From Psychrobacter sp. GP33 (GTDB lineage Bacteria; Pseudomonadota; Gammaproteobacteria; Pseudomonadales; Moraxellaceae): DNA of 35,348 nucleotides. This document shows, one piece after another, positions 9,301 to 18,500 of the stretch (position 1 is the first letter of the stretch; every line of letters begins with the position of its first letter). The translations under genes and the position numbers were made by a program. A model generated the notes under the pieces. The model made no database searches. It saw nothing but the letters and a program-made list of their open reading frames with translations, and had not been told where the DNA came from. The stretch lies in the NCBI RefSeq assembly GCF_014119005.1, contig NZ_JACGYX010000011.1, positions 1 to 35,348 on the forward strand, read 5' to 3'.

Positions 9301-12300
9301 GTGTCCTGTCCATTAACAGTGACTCGACTAGGGATGCATCTGCGCCCGTGGAAGCAGTCAGCGTTTGCACCACCAGTTGGCGAATCAGTCGTCGTTGCAG
9401 AAAAGGCAGAAATGTCGTCGTGAGTCGGGTGCGCTTTTCCCGTAGCTTTTCATTATTATCTTTTCTCGCTATCTGCTTTTGATCTTCCGGCAGGTCGTCT
9501 TTGATAGTGGGAACAGGTTCGAAAAGTTTGTCGAAATCTTCTTCTTTCAAGAAGCCCGTGGTCGCCGATGCCGTGAGTGTTTGTTCTTGTAAATGTTTAG
9601 TAAAGAACTCACTGGCCTGCTTATTTGCTTCAATCTGTGCGGCATCGAGCAGCGCGGTAAACGTAGCTCGCTGACCGGCCGTCAGCATTGCACTAAACTT
9701 ATCTTTCAGTTCAGTCTTCTGCGCATCAAACATTACACCGCGAAATACCAATTTCTGCTCTTGCCGGATCGCGTTGTAAGCGACTTGGCTGATTGCGAGC
9801 TCACCGACAAAGCTTGTCGCCGGTAGGTGGTTATTCTCAGTAACAGCTTGTTTTGTAACTGTAAATTCTGCCGTTCCGTTCAGCATGGCCCAAAATCGCT
9901 CGGCCACGTCTGACGGCAGAGCCAAACCCAGCTTTTGCCGCAAAATGTCGTCGGTCGGAGCGCCTGAGTCCGCCGGCACGGCATGTTCGGCGAGAATGGC
10001 GCGGATACCCTCGGCCAGAGTTTTGGTCAGCGCTGACATCGTTTCGCCATTCTGCCGATAATTGTCAAACGAATTGAAGCGATGCTGCAGCAAATGCTCC
10101 AGGTCCTCGATGTTGAACCCACTATCCTTGACCTCTTCTGCGACCTTGACGAACCCCAAGGTCTGGGAGAGAGGATAGTCCTGATCGAGCGTCGTTAGTG
10201 GGTCTGTATGAAGCGGCTTGAACGGATCGAAACCAGATAGCCGTTTGAGTGCGATCAGTTCGCTCATAGATAGCTTCAGCGCCTTGGCGAGCAGCACGTA
10301 GCGGTAGAGGGTTGAGACGTTGGGCAGAGTAAGCATGGCTTCGTCCAGAGAGGTGTCGACGTCTACTAGAATGGCGCCGATCTCGTCAGCAGTGAGGCCC
10401 AACGCACCCTGCAAAACGAGCATGTGGCCCTTGATCAGCCGGAATTCGGCGGCTTTGACCTGGACTGAGCTAAGGAGCGTCGACAATGCGTCGACTGTAG
10501 CCAGACCAGCAAGCCGGTCCTTCTCCGCATCGGTCAGCACGCCGATATAATTAAGGTACTGAACCTCACCCAGGTCATCGTAGCGCAGACCAATCCGATC
10601 CTCGCCAGCAAAGGCTGCCGCGTTGATCTGGTCAGCTGCCTTGACACCTGGCAGACGAACCTCGTAGCGAACTTGGTCGGCGAGTCTAGCCAATTGGTTA
10701 GGCTCGAGATAGCGTCCGAATGGATCGTCAAATACCGAAAGGCGGCGCGGGTTGCCGGCGACCATGACCTCGACCTCGGCGCTCTTACGCGCGCTGCGGG
10801 TCAGAAACAATTGTGCATAGAGGGACTGTTTTCCGGTAGTCGGAATATTGGACCACAGCGTTAGGATCTTTAGGCGGTTCTGTTTGCCGACCCGGACGGC
10901 TTGGTTGAAGGCCTGCATATGTGCCAGGTAGATCAGCACGGTCTGGAGTGGCTGTTTGGCGAGATTGGCCGGGTTATTATCGTAGGGTGCCGTCTTTGGA
11001 GTGAAAGTGCTCAGCGCACGGTCGGTCTCCTCAATGCTCCAACCTAGCTTACGCCACAGCCTTACGAACAGGTTGATGCGCAGGAAAATGATTGCATCGG
11101 CCTGCGTACCGTCTGCGTATTGCAGCATGGTCTGATCGAAATTGCATCCGGTATCTGGGTCGACTAGAAGAAGAACGCGGTCGTAAGGGATGGCCTGGAT
11201 GGCGGCTTGAAGATCATTCAGCGGTGTGTTGAACGTCGTCACCAGCTCGCTTAGCCTGTGTTCAACGGCCGCCACCTCATTCACGACATCCCAGCCTGTC
11301 AATTGACTATTGGCTAGCTTCTTGGTCAGGCCGTCAAAGCGCTGCTGATCAGCGGGCGAAAGGTCAGCGCGTCTCTTGCCGACGATGTCCTGATTCTGGT
11401 CGTAGAGCGCCTTGTTTTTCGTGTAAGCGCGTGCATCCGCAATCGTCATGCCCAGCTTGTACAGCAGCGCCAGGTCGGATAATTCTGGGTTTACAAACGC
11501 TGTCTGAACAATGGCGGTAATTTCTTTATAGGTCACGTCCAGGCGGCGAGCCAGAGCTTTGGCCGAGTTAAGGTCGACTCGCTGGCCGGTCTCGGCGTCG
11601 ACCGCCTCGTCCAGCGCCATCGCTGACGTCTCGAAACCGTAGAGCATGAACCACTCGGACAGCGGGGCGGGGCTTGTGAAGATAGCGACTTCTGACGGTG
11701 AAAGTCCTAGCGATTCGAAGAAGATCGCGGCCCAGTCGTAGGCGGCAGTGGGCCCAAACAGATCGTCTGACTGGCGGAACGTCTTTAGCACTTGCCACAG
11801 CGGCGTCTCGAAGTAGTCGCAGAACTTGCGGACAGTTTCGAGCCACAGATCAAACGGCAAATTCAGCGGATAGCGCGTCTTACGGAGCGTGTCGTAGGCC
11901 TCGCGAATGACGTTTTGCGGCTCGGCTAGTAGTTGGTCGGTGGTGGCGTCACCGGTATCGTGGACGGCATCCTTCGCCAGTTTGCCGTTGGCAACGTAGT
12001 ACTCGAGGATTTCGTTGACGATATCGATGTAAGGCAGCGCGGTGTGCGTGTTTTCGCAGCTTAGCGCGATGTGAGGCAGGTCGGGTCGACGCTCGATGAG
12101 TGCATCGTAGGGTCTCATCGCATCGCCTGCCGCATTCTTGTGTGGATATTCCCGATCCCCATGGGTTTTCTTCCAATTCGCCAGAAAATTGCCCCAAACG
12201 CCTGGCTCCGTATCGACGAACTGCAGTAAATCCACCATATACGCCGCCGGACTCAACACGGATCGGCAGTGTTCGCACTCACAATAGTCCATCGAGCCTA

Positions 12301-14815
12301 ACATCGATTCCATCGTTGGGAAGTGCTTGATCAACTCGTTCTTCACGCTCTCGCGTACCTGTAGAGATGAGGATATACCCGCAACGTGCGGCTCGCTGTC
12401 GAGCTTCTTGGCAATGGCAAACAAGTTATACGTGACACTGCTAATTTGCTGCGCCTTGGTAGCGATAAGCTCAGGCACTCCATCTGGTGCTGGCGTATTA
12501 TAGATCTCTATATACTTGGCTTTGAATAGCGAGATGAACTGTTCTTTGGGATATGCCATCAAGTCAAAAGCAGAAGTGATGTCCAATTGCATTAAAACTG
12601 GCATGGCGTCATTGCTAGGTGTGAGTTGATAGATGCGCTGCAGTTGCTGCAGCTGAGCAATTTGAACTTCAGCGTTATCGATATCCTCGACAACCTCGGC
12701 ATGGTCCCTGAAGAACGTAGTAACCGGTGTTTCGCCCAAACGGAACCCGTGTGCAGAGGCATTCTTCAGGAGCGTAACAGTGGCGGGGTTTGCGGCGAAT
12801 GATTTGAAGTTGTCATCCGTTTCCATCAGCCGCTCCACCACTTGCGTGGGATAGCTCAGCCTCAATTTTCGTGCCATGTCCTCAGCATAGGCATTCAAAC
12901 GGTCTTCGACCTTTTCAGCACCATAGGCAATGGGGATGAGATCTGCGAGCTTCTTCTTATCTACGTCGGTCAAGTTCTCTCGTCGGCTAAAAGGGATCCT
13001 CGCCTGTTTAAGTATCTCATTGATCCATTCATCCGCACGGTGAAAACCTTCCTCGATCAGTGCAGCAGGATCGTCCATCTGCTTCTCCATAAGACGCACG
13101 GTCATCGCTTCGCTGTTACCAGCTAGAAAGGCGAATTTGCCCTGCAACTGCAGCTTGCGGACTTGTGTGCCATCCAGGCCTGCCTTACGGGCCTCCTCCC
13201 ACAGTTGGGCGCCATCACCACGATGCTTCAGGTAGATCGGCGCGAATTTCTCTTGTGCGTCTTGCGGCAGCCCAGAAGCTTTGAGTAGAGCACCGTAGGT
13301 GGTTCGGGAACCTGGTACCGACATCGCTAGTCGCATCTTGTTCGCGAACGCAGTGAACTTCGTTTTGAGTACCGCGACACCGGCGTCGTCAATCTCAACA
13401 ACGCCGGCGTCGCGCGCCTTCCTGATCGCCATTTCCGCGACGTCTGGTTCGACCTGAGCAAGCAACAGCTTGTCGAAAGGCAAACCTGCACGCAGGAGCC
13501 CGTAGAGCGCTTCGGCAGGCACATCGATATCGGCCGCCAATCGCTCGGTGGCGGACGCTAAAGCGATCAACCTTGCGTCCCATCCGGTGGCACGGTTGAG
13601 GACAGACAGGTCCTGCTGCTGAGCGTCCTCTTTGGCGAACGCCAGCTCAGCCATTTTCCCGACGAGCGGCGTAAGGTCCGCTGAGAGTCGGCGGTACTCG
13701 GCTGAGAGCGGCTGGAGGTTCCCAGGCGCCAGCAGGTTCAATCGGACGCGGGATTCCGCCGTCAGTTCGTTCAGCGACCGGGAGAGCGGAACCTCTTCCC
13801 CATCGGGCTTGACTGCGCGGATTTCCAGACTAGCTGCATGACCACCAGCGTCGTATGAAAACGCATAGCGTCCATCGCCAACGGTCGTAGTTGCGTCTAG
13901 AAGGGTCGCTTTTCCGCCAAAATCGTGGCGGTAAAGACGTAACTTAAGCTTCTCTGCCGGCAGTCCGTGCTCGAGTAGGATGGCGCCCTCGATCGTCTGG
14001 CGATTCGAGGCAGGAGCGGTGATCGGCACGACGAGGTCGATGGTCTCAATAGGCTTGGCATTCGAAACCACTTGGGAGGACACGACCGTTTCACCATCGT
14101 CACCAATTGCTGAGATCTTGAGATTGACACCATCCACTCCCGGCAGTAGCTCGTAGCGAATAGTATAGTGACCTTGCGCATCGGTCATGTCTTCGCCCAG
14201 ATGGATGGAGCCGAGTTCGACTTCGTGGCTCGCGCGCACCTTTACGCCTTTTAGTGGCAAGCTATCTTCACGCTGAACTTTACCGCTGACTACGCTGGAG
14301 CGTTCTTTAGCTTCTTCCAATTCATCGTCTAACGAGCTGGCGAGTTTTGTCAGTTGCTTTTGTCTAGCGGTAAGCATTTTCTCGACCTGCTTTACTTGAT
14401 CTTTAGAGGCACCCCATTCTTGAAACATATCCAAAGCAAGCAAAAAAGCTTTAATAATTTCCGAAAATCGCTTGATCTGGACACGCAAGTCATCGGTCGT
14501 AGGAGTAAGCTCATCGATCTGCTCTAAGGTGAGCTTGACGGACCGCGCCAGTTGCTCCAAGCCCTTATCCATAGGAATGAGCTGGCGCAGCTTCGCATTT
14601 ATCCGCTCTGCGGTGACTTCATCGACAACGCCATCAGCCTCCAGACCAAATTCCTCCTGAAGTTTCAGCACCGCTTCACGGGTGCCCTCGCCAAAGTGAT
14701 TAGCGGCGACTTCTTCGTCGGAGATGTTCAGGTCGAGTAGACCTAATTCAAACTGAAGCAGGCGCACATCTGCACCGCGCCGGTCGAAACTTAGATTACG
14801 TTCTTGCAAGTTCAT
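6308..14815 (-). CDS. Tc toxin TcA subunit, N-terminal part, with peptidoglycan-binding-like domain
   Basis: First half of a split TcA (2835 aa), expected to form the outer shell and receptor-binding part of the pentameric toxin. Order seen: peptidoglycan-binding_1-like fold at ~12-75 (RGADVRLLQFELGLLDLN, then a GLEADGVVD turn); helical segment; two beta-sandwich, carboxypeptidase-regulatory-like units at ~180-375; VRP1/TcA N-terminal region with the cysteine-bearing CECEHCRSVLSPAAYMVDLL at ~842-862; long helical shell; PA14-like segment at ~1870-2010; neuraminidase-like region with YRVWEANRKIFLFPENW near 2300. The last part has a glycine-rich tail before TAA. The start is ATG 14815, preceded by GGAG seven bases upstream, rather than the TTG 15 bases further up. 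With the next gene it totals 4096 aa, far above the ~2500 aa of TcdA1-type subunits. Base composition is clearly more GC-rich than the flanking rep and hsd genes, suggesting transfer. Confidence 0.9.
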   Translation of the reverse strand: MNLQERNLSFDRRGADVRLLQFELGLLDLNISDEEVAANHFGEGTREAVLKLQEEFGLEADGVVDEVTAERINAKLRQLIPMDKGLEQLARSVKLTLEQIDELTPTTDDLRVQIKRFSEIIKAFLLALDMFQEWGASKDQVKQVEKMLTARQKQLTKLASSLDDELEEAKERSSVVSGKVQREDSLPLKGVKVRASHEVELGSIHLGEDMTDAQGHYTIRYELLPGVDGVNLKISAIGDDGETVVSSQVVSNAKPIETIDLVVPITAPASNRQTIEGAILLEHGLPAEKLKLRLYRHDFGGKATLLDATTTVGDGRYAFSYDAGGHAASLEIRAVKPDGEEVPLSRSLNELTAESRVRLNLLAPGNLQPLSAEYRRLSADLTPLVGKMAELAFAKEDAQQQDLSVLNRATGWDARLIALASATERLAADIDVPAEALYGLLRAGLPFDKLLLAQVEPDVAEMAIRKARDAGVVEIDDAGVAVLKTKFTAFANKMRLAMSVPGSRTTYGALLKASGLPQDAQEKFAPIYLKHRGDGAQLWEEARKAGLDGTQVRKLQLQGKFAFLAGNSEAMTVRLMEKQMDDPAALIEEGFHRADEWINEILKQARIPFSRRENLTDVDKKKLADLIPIAYGAEKVEDRLNAYAEDMARKLRLSYPTQVVERLMETDDNFKSFAANPATVTLLKNASAHGFRLGETPVTTFFRDHAEVVEDIDNAEVQIAQLQQLQRIYQLTPSNDAMPVLMQLDITSAFDLMAYPKEQFISLFKAKYIEIYNTPAPDGVPELIATKAQQISSVTYNLFAIAKKLDSEPHVAGISSSLQVRESVKNELIKHFPTMESMLGSMDYCECEHCRSVLSPAAYMVDLLQFVDTEPGVWGNFLANWKKTHGDREYPHKNAAGDAMRPYDALIERRPDLPHIALSCENTHTALPYIDIVNEILEYYVANGKLAKDAVHDTGDATTDQLLAEPQNVIREAYDTLRKTRYPLNLPFDLWLETVRKFCDYFETPLWQVLKTFRQSDDLFGPTAAYDWAAIFFESLGLSPSEVAIFTSPAPLSEWFMLYGFETSAMALDEAVDAETGQRVDLNSAKALARRLDVTYKEITAIVQTAFVNPELSDLALLYKLGMTIADARAYTKNKALYDQNQDIVGKRRADLSPADQQRFDGLTKKLANSQLTGWDVVNEVAAVEHRLSELVTTFNTPLNDLQAAIQAIPYDRVLLLVDPDTGCNFDQTMLQYADGTQADAIIFLRINLFVRLWRKLGWSIEETDRALSTFTPKTAPYDNNPANLAKQPLQTVLIYLAHMQAFNQAVRVGKQNRLKILTLWSNIPTTGKQSLYAQLFLTRSARKSAEVEVMVAGNPRRLSVFDDPFGRYLEPNQLARLADQVRYEVRLPGVKAADQINAAAFAGEDRIGLRYDDLGEVQYLNYIGVLTDAEKDRLAGLATVDALSTLLSSVQVKAAEFRLIKGHMLVLQGALGLTADEIGAILVDVDTSLDEAMLTLPNVSTLYRYVLLAKALKLSMSELIALKRLSGFDPFKPLHTDPLTTLDQDYPLSQTLGFVKVAEEVKDSGFNIEDLEHLLQHRFNSFDNYRQNGETMSALTKTLAEGIRAILAEHAVPADSGAPTDDILRQKLGLALPSDVAERFWAMLNGTAEFTVTKQAVTENNHLPATSFVGELAISQVAYNAIRQEQKLVFRGVMFDAQKTELKDKFSAMLTAGQRATFTALLDAAQIEANKQASEFFTKHLQEQTLTASATTGFLKEEDFDKLFEPVPTIKDDLPEDQKQIARKDNNEKLREKRTRLTTTFLPFLQRRLIRQLVVQTLTASTGADASLVESLLMDRTLLADPTQNTQPLLNAFVAIGKPGVSARFYVEPMPPPESADPAAPSVLLADADTSLKDGAGNSLKPPGTNSARLEGWLEVPAAGVYRFFAELDKKDAEAELSFAHLPGPVFTGKATQDNEELGKKEKEYVELKPGVPYHFTLELRNLDGSDAQLRVQGETLPKDWLAQLTLYTESAVQRSGRAQVLLTKALQLLQTLGLNERELRYISRHADDFDGVSLSALPTQDSDNTGALTFTLFKQFLRLAAYARLKRDLAGGTDDLIGIFEANGTAAPDRLDKVVYSLIGQLTRHDETTVKVVARALAEQPSFASEEPLERLWAALQVVERFQVPVASLLEWTRIVSTKASPTQYPEIASNLKEAIKACFEQETWQRVAQPIFDKLRARQRDALASYVMHQHGFDRLEQLYEYFLIDPGMEPVVQTSRIRLANASLQLFIQRCLLNLEPKVQPSTINSKQWEWMNRYRVWEANRKIFLFPENWLEPEFRDDKTHLFSEFEGALLQGDVSRELVEDAFLNYLKKLDELARLDICAMHIEDNVDSALRTLHVFGRTYSQPHKYFYRRYAHQMWSPWEPVSTEIEGDHLAPVIWRDRLYLFWITFLEKAQQPAGNTTIDDTMKRIVIPAPKKDVEAYLHWSEYVEGKWTTRESGGLTSPSAVVARGLNWFNPKSVFVHVTKELYEDGEEGGVFVHLHHPFQHAFYLAGRNSAPERGEYTDKPANPFSSANIGIANRYKGNGPLKVSFKEWITTEPGKTPPSVNPNILKKGKNYTLLPCNNHLTALGVSKDAYRGATNPNAVEAAIRNSVGEIATLMKPVFYQDNRHTFFVEPNLTETTIEKWQEWVTRTPKPNHELNPDIVIIPDIPRKWPIPMPDDDWLSKIHHDSLINPILDRDWLINPVSAINRDKVLIGPFGQAGIEIRDATDSAIGLGRVNVNAGSELASGSSIMMSDAESFERSGLREIGGGLNIVGAAGLNSALEKNFTDLNQSSFDAGVLASVRTKRG

Positions 14816-14822
14816 GGTGTTT

Positions 14823-14866
14823 CTCCACAATCTGATTTAGATCATTTTCGTACCTATTACCTTTCT
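14823..14866. repeat. 44-bp perfect direct repeat, copy 1 (leader of tcA)
   Basis: Identical to 15203-15246, exactly 380 bp apart. It covers the untranslated leader just upstream of the tcA start and marks the edge of a tandemly duplicated 5' unit. Confidence 0.95.
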
Positions 14867-15195
14867 CTATCTATCTTTAGTAGGGGTAAGCGCTTCGACT
14901 TGCTTCAATAAATGTTTGACAAACTGCATAAGCTGTTCCAAGCTCTTGTTCGTAGACACGCGCTTTATCATTTCTGCGTGTATCTGTTTGATCGTAAGGC
15001 TGCCGACGATTAAGTCAATCTTGAGACCGAACTGCTTCTGAAATTTTTGTACGGCTTAAAGTGTGCCTTTGCAAAATCATTATCGGCAGCTTCTTCGTCG
15101 GGAATATTTAGGTCGAGCAGAGACAACTCAAATTGCAGCTGCTTAACATCCGCACCGCTCGAATCAAGTTTAATATCGCGTTTTTTCAGGCTCAT
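14867..15195 (-). pseudogene. Decayed duplicate of the tcA 5' end (peptidoglycan-binding module)
   Basis: From the ATG at 15195, with a perfect GGAGG site, the minus strand reads MSLKKRDIKLDSSGADVKQL, paralogous to the tcA N-terminus. After about 40 codons a 1-base frameshift and a TAA interrupt it. In the restored frame it continues as AVQKFQKQFGLKIDLIVG and on to QVEALTPTKDR, matching tcA residues ~49-107, then stops at 14867-14869. The copy therefore spans leader through residue ~107 of tcA. A truncated peptide of up to 61 residues could still be made, but the domain is broken. Confidence 0.8.
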
Positions 15196-15202
15196 TGTGT
15201 GC

Positions 15203-15246
15203 CTCCACAATCTGATTTAGATCATTTTCGTACCTATTACCTTTCT
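15203..15246. repeat. 44-bp perfect direct repeat, copy 2 (leader of the tcA duplicate)
   Basis: Identical to 14823-14866. It sits just upstream of the broken duplicate's start codon. Confidence 0.95.
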
Positions 15247-15335
15247 ATAACCATCTTTAGGAGAAGTAAGCGTATTAATTCGCTTCAGTGGGTGCTTGAC
15301 GCACTATACTATCTGTTTCAGGCACTACATCTACC
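15247..15335 (-). pseudogene. Third, strongly decayed copy of the tcA 5' unit (end only)
   Basis: On the minus strand these ~90 bases align with the end of the broken duplicate: a segment matching LLKQVEALTPTKD at DNA level, then the AGAAAGGTAATAGG junction shared by the repeat units. Frame is lost and only the tail of the unit is recognisable. It implies at least two successive tandem duplications. Confidence 0.55.
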
Positions 15336-15525
15336 AACAGCAGATTAATGATTAGCGCATTCAATAGCAGGATGGAAAAAGTTCATCGGTTTTCGTCACT
15401 ATCGCTTAGTGATCAGGTTATTGATATTTACCGTTGTTCATACTTATGGCATCTCCTATTACTGATCTCTAGTATTAATGGTTTGTTATCCTATTGATTA
15501 GTTAGGGCGGTCGACTTTTTGAATA
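15336..15525. other. Intergenic DNA downstream of tcB-tcC, no gene seen
   Basis: No convincing open frame. It holds a small hairpin with arms TCACTA (15396-15401) and TAGTGA (15407-15412) and a 5-base loop, without a U-tract. No immunity-type gene follows the effector here. Confidence 0.5.
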
Positions 15526-18500
15526 TTATCTATAGAGAGGCTTTCCAATTCCAAATTGATCTAGGTAAATAAGGACGTCATAGCTTGCTTGGGCGTATTC
15601 CATACCAAATTCATCATGGTATATCTGCAAAACTAAGAGGTGAGCGTTTACGAAGCCATTAGGATCGCTCTCAATCATTCCACGTAGCATTTCGCGGAAT
15701 TCTTTTGCTTGATTTGAACTTCCGGTCGTAATAAATCCACGATGATGTTTCTTTCTCGCGGAGATAGCTGGGGCATCACCCTCTGACAGCGGATTCACCG
15801 ACTTTGGAACTATGTGGTCAGCCTCGCGCTTTCCACCTTTACTTTTCTTTTTTTCTGTTCGATAGCTAGATAATTCCATATTGTCATTACCGAATACTTT
15901 AGGCTCTTCCATTGCTGGATTTTCTCCCACAGCTGGAAGTGCAAGGCTTTCTGAAGTTTGTGGTTCCTGAATCAAGGGCTCAATTGACATAGGCTCTGCA
16001 ATAGCGTCTGAATCAATACCTGGAAGACTCATCTCCAAATCTGCGGACGCACGGGCATTTGCATCTCGCAATTCGTTGAGTTTAGCATCTTCACTCTCAT
16101 TCGATTTGGAGGCATTATAGACCTCTCCCCAAATACCAACATTTAACACTATTACTGCTACAAGGGCGACAGCCGCCAATAGTGTAATTCCAGCACCAGT
16201 ACTCGCAGCGGCTGTGCTAGTTCCAGCACCAGTACTCGCAGCGGCTGTGCTAGAGTGTTTTACGAGGCCTTGCTCTAAGCCTTGCGCAAACCGGCTGGCG
16301 TATTGCGTTCCAGGCGCCATGCCTGCTGTGGGAACAGATGGAGAGGGCATAGCTGGAGGCATCCCTGTTGGAGGAATGGCTACAGATGGTACAGCTGAAT
16401 GACCTTTGATATCCACATATCTAATCGGGTTATTCCTCACATAGCTGAACAAAATTAATCCATCAACAAACTCTTTTGGATCACATGCCACCCACCTACC
16501 CAACCACGCCGCGTAATACCTCGCCCCGTAATAATATAATCCACTCTCCTCATCCCGCTCCTTACCGGTATAGCGATACTGCTTTGCCGCCTCCGTATGA
16601 CTGCGCACCGCCTGATAGGTTGAACTACCATAAGGCGCATACTCTTCATAGGAAATGATCTGCGCCTGCTCATCCAATTCCAGACTGGCCGAGCCAAGAT
16701 GGTTATTGAGTTGATAGCGAATTAACTGAGACGGCGAGTTGTCATTTCCTAAAGTGCGAGTTTCGACAAGGGCGATTCGTTGTTGGTCATCCATGAGATG
16801 CAATGTCTCACGTTCCAATTCCAGCGTATTGCCATTAGATTCGTACTCGCGATAGACCTCAAAAGCACCGAGATAGATGCGCTCTTTCATGCGCGTGGCC
16901 GTTTCGCCGGGTGCGACTTGGCGCTCGGTTACCTTGCGCATACGCTGACCACTTGCGTCGTATACGTACCAAGTAGTCTCCGGCGTTCCGCCATTACCGA
17001 TTACTTGCTTCGCCGTCGCTTGTAGCTGGTCACGATAGTCCCATTGCATTAGCGGCAGGTGCGGCATTTGTAGCATATTGCCATGGGTGTCGTGAGTGTA
17101 AGTTCCCAAGATTATGTTGCCATTACCGGTGGCCGTCTGGCTCAAGCGATTACTCTGCTTGCTAGGCTCGATTAAGCTGGCTTCGTGGTAGGCATAGCTG
17201 CGTGTCCAACCAGAATGGGCAGAGTTACTGCCGCGATGCTGCATCTGCAGAAAGTTACCTACGGCGTCGTAGACATAGCGCTCAATATAGGTGCCCATGG
17301 CATTGCCATCACCGGGTTGCAGCAAGCCGACACGCGAGGCATCGTTGTGAGAATGCGGGATAGGTGCGCCACCGATCTGTCCTAAATGCTCCCGTCCGGT
17401 AGCCTCGATCAATCGGTAGAGGGCATCGTAGATATATTCCGTACTCGGCTCAACGTGCTGGTTACGGAAGAATATCGTCTGCTGAGCATCGTCGCGAATT
17501 TGAGTAATATTACCGACTGGATCGTAGGTGTAACTCAGGTCCTGCAATGATTCGGTGCCGCGTCGAGTGCGCAGATGGGTTAAGCGAAAGGTCAGCGGGT
17601 CGTATTCATACGAAGTACTGGTTCCGTTGCTATAGTCAATACGCTGGCGCTGACCCTTGGCATCGTAGTCGATATTGCTTACGAACGGGGTGACGACGGC
17701 ATCGCCGCGTAGGTTAGCTTCGACACGTTCTAGCAGATTAGCTTCGTTATAGATGTGGCGAATAATACTGTTGTCCGGTGCCGTGGTTTGCGTCGGACGA
17801 TTCAGTGCATCGTACTTGCTGCTGCTGTTGAAGATATCTGTTTCCAAAGGTACAGCGGCTGACCAATCGAGTGCTTTCTTGTATTCTTTAGCGAGTTGAC
17901 GTTGATTATGTAACGGATTACCTTTGAAATCGCATTGAGAATTAGTAACGACACCTGCTTGATCGAAAAGCTGAACAACCTGTCCTCGTAGATTCTTGGT
18001 TTCCGCGCTAGGTTGGCTTTCGCCATAGATTGTGCGGCCTACTAGTATCTCTGGCTCTGCACCTTCGATCAGGTATGACCCAACAGGCCGCCGCAGCGCA
18101 TCGTAGGTGGTGCGAAACTCATGATCTCTACTATCCCAAGCACGAATCGGTTTCCCGGCCACGTCACTCAGTATCCAGCGTTCACCCGCTTCCATGCTAA
18201 CTTGGTAAATAACGGCGCCAAGCATGTTGTAGCTGTAGCGCATAACGATACGACCTTGATCGTCGCCGTCCTGCACAATGGCATCGCGCACAGCACGTTG
18301 GTTGCCTTCAATGTCCAGCTCTACGCGGCTATGATATTTATCTTCCGTGCCGTTGAGATCGTGGCCCGAAGCCACCACTTTGTTGCGACTGATGGTAAGG
18401 AACGGTCGCCCCAATGTATCGAGAAAAGCCGTCGCCGGAGTATCGGCATGAGCCGCTGCCTTGTTCGCTACCGCCTGCTCTTGCAGCCCAAGCGCACCAT

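Noticed and set aside
15010..15210. Independent 66-aa gene upstream of tcA
   Set aside because: It is the first part of a frameshifted duplicate of the tcA start, and its last ~20 residues are out-of-frame sequence.
15336..15525. Immunity gene for the TcC effector
   Set aside because: No open frame of useful length follows the effector on either strand; Tc toxins usually lack one.
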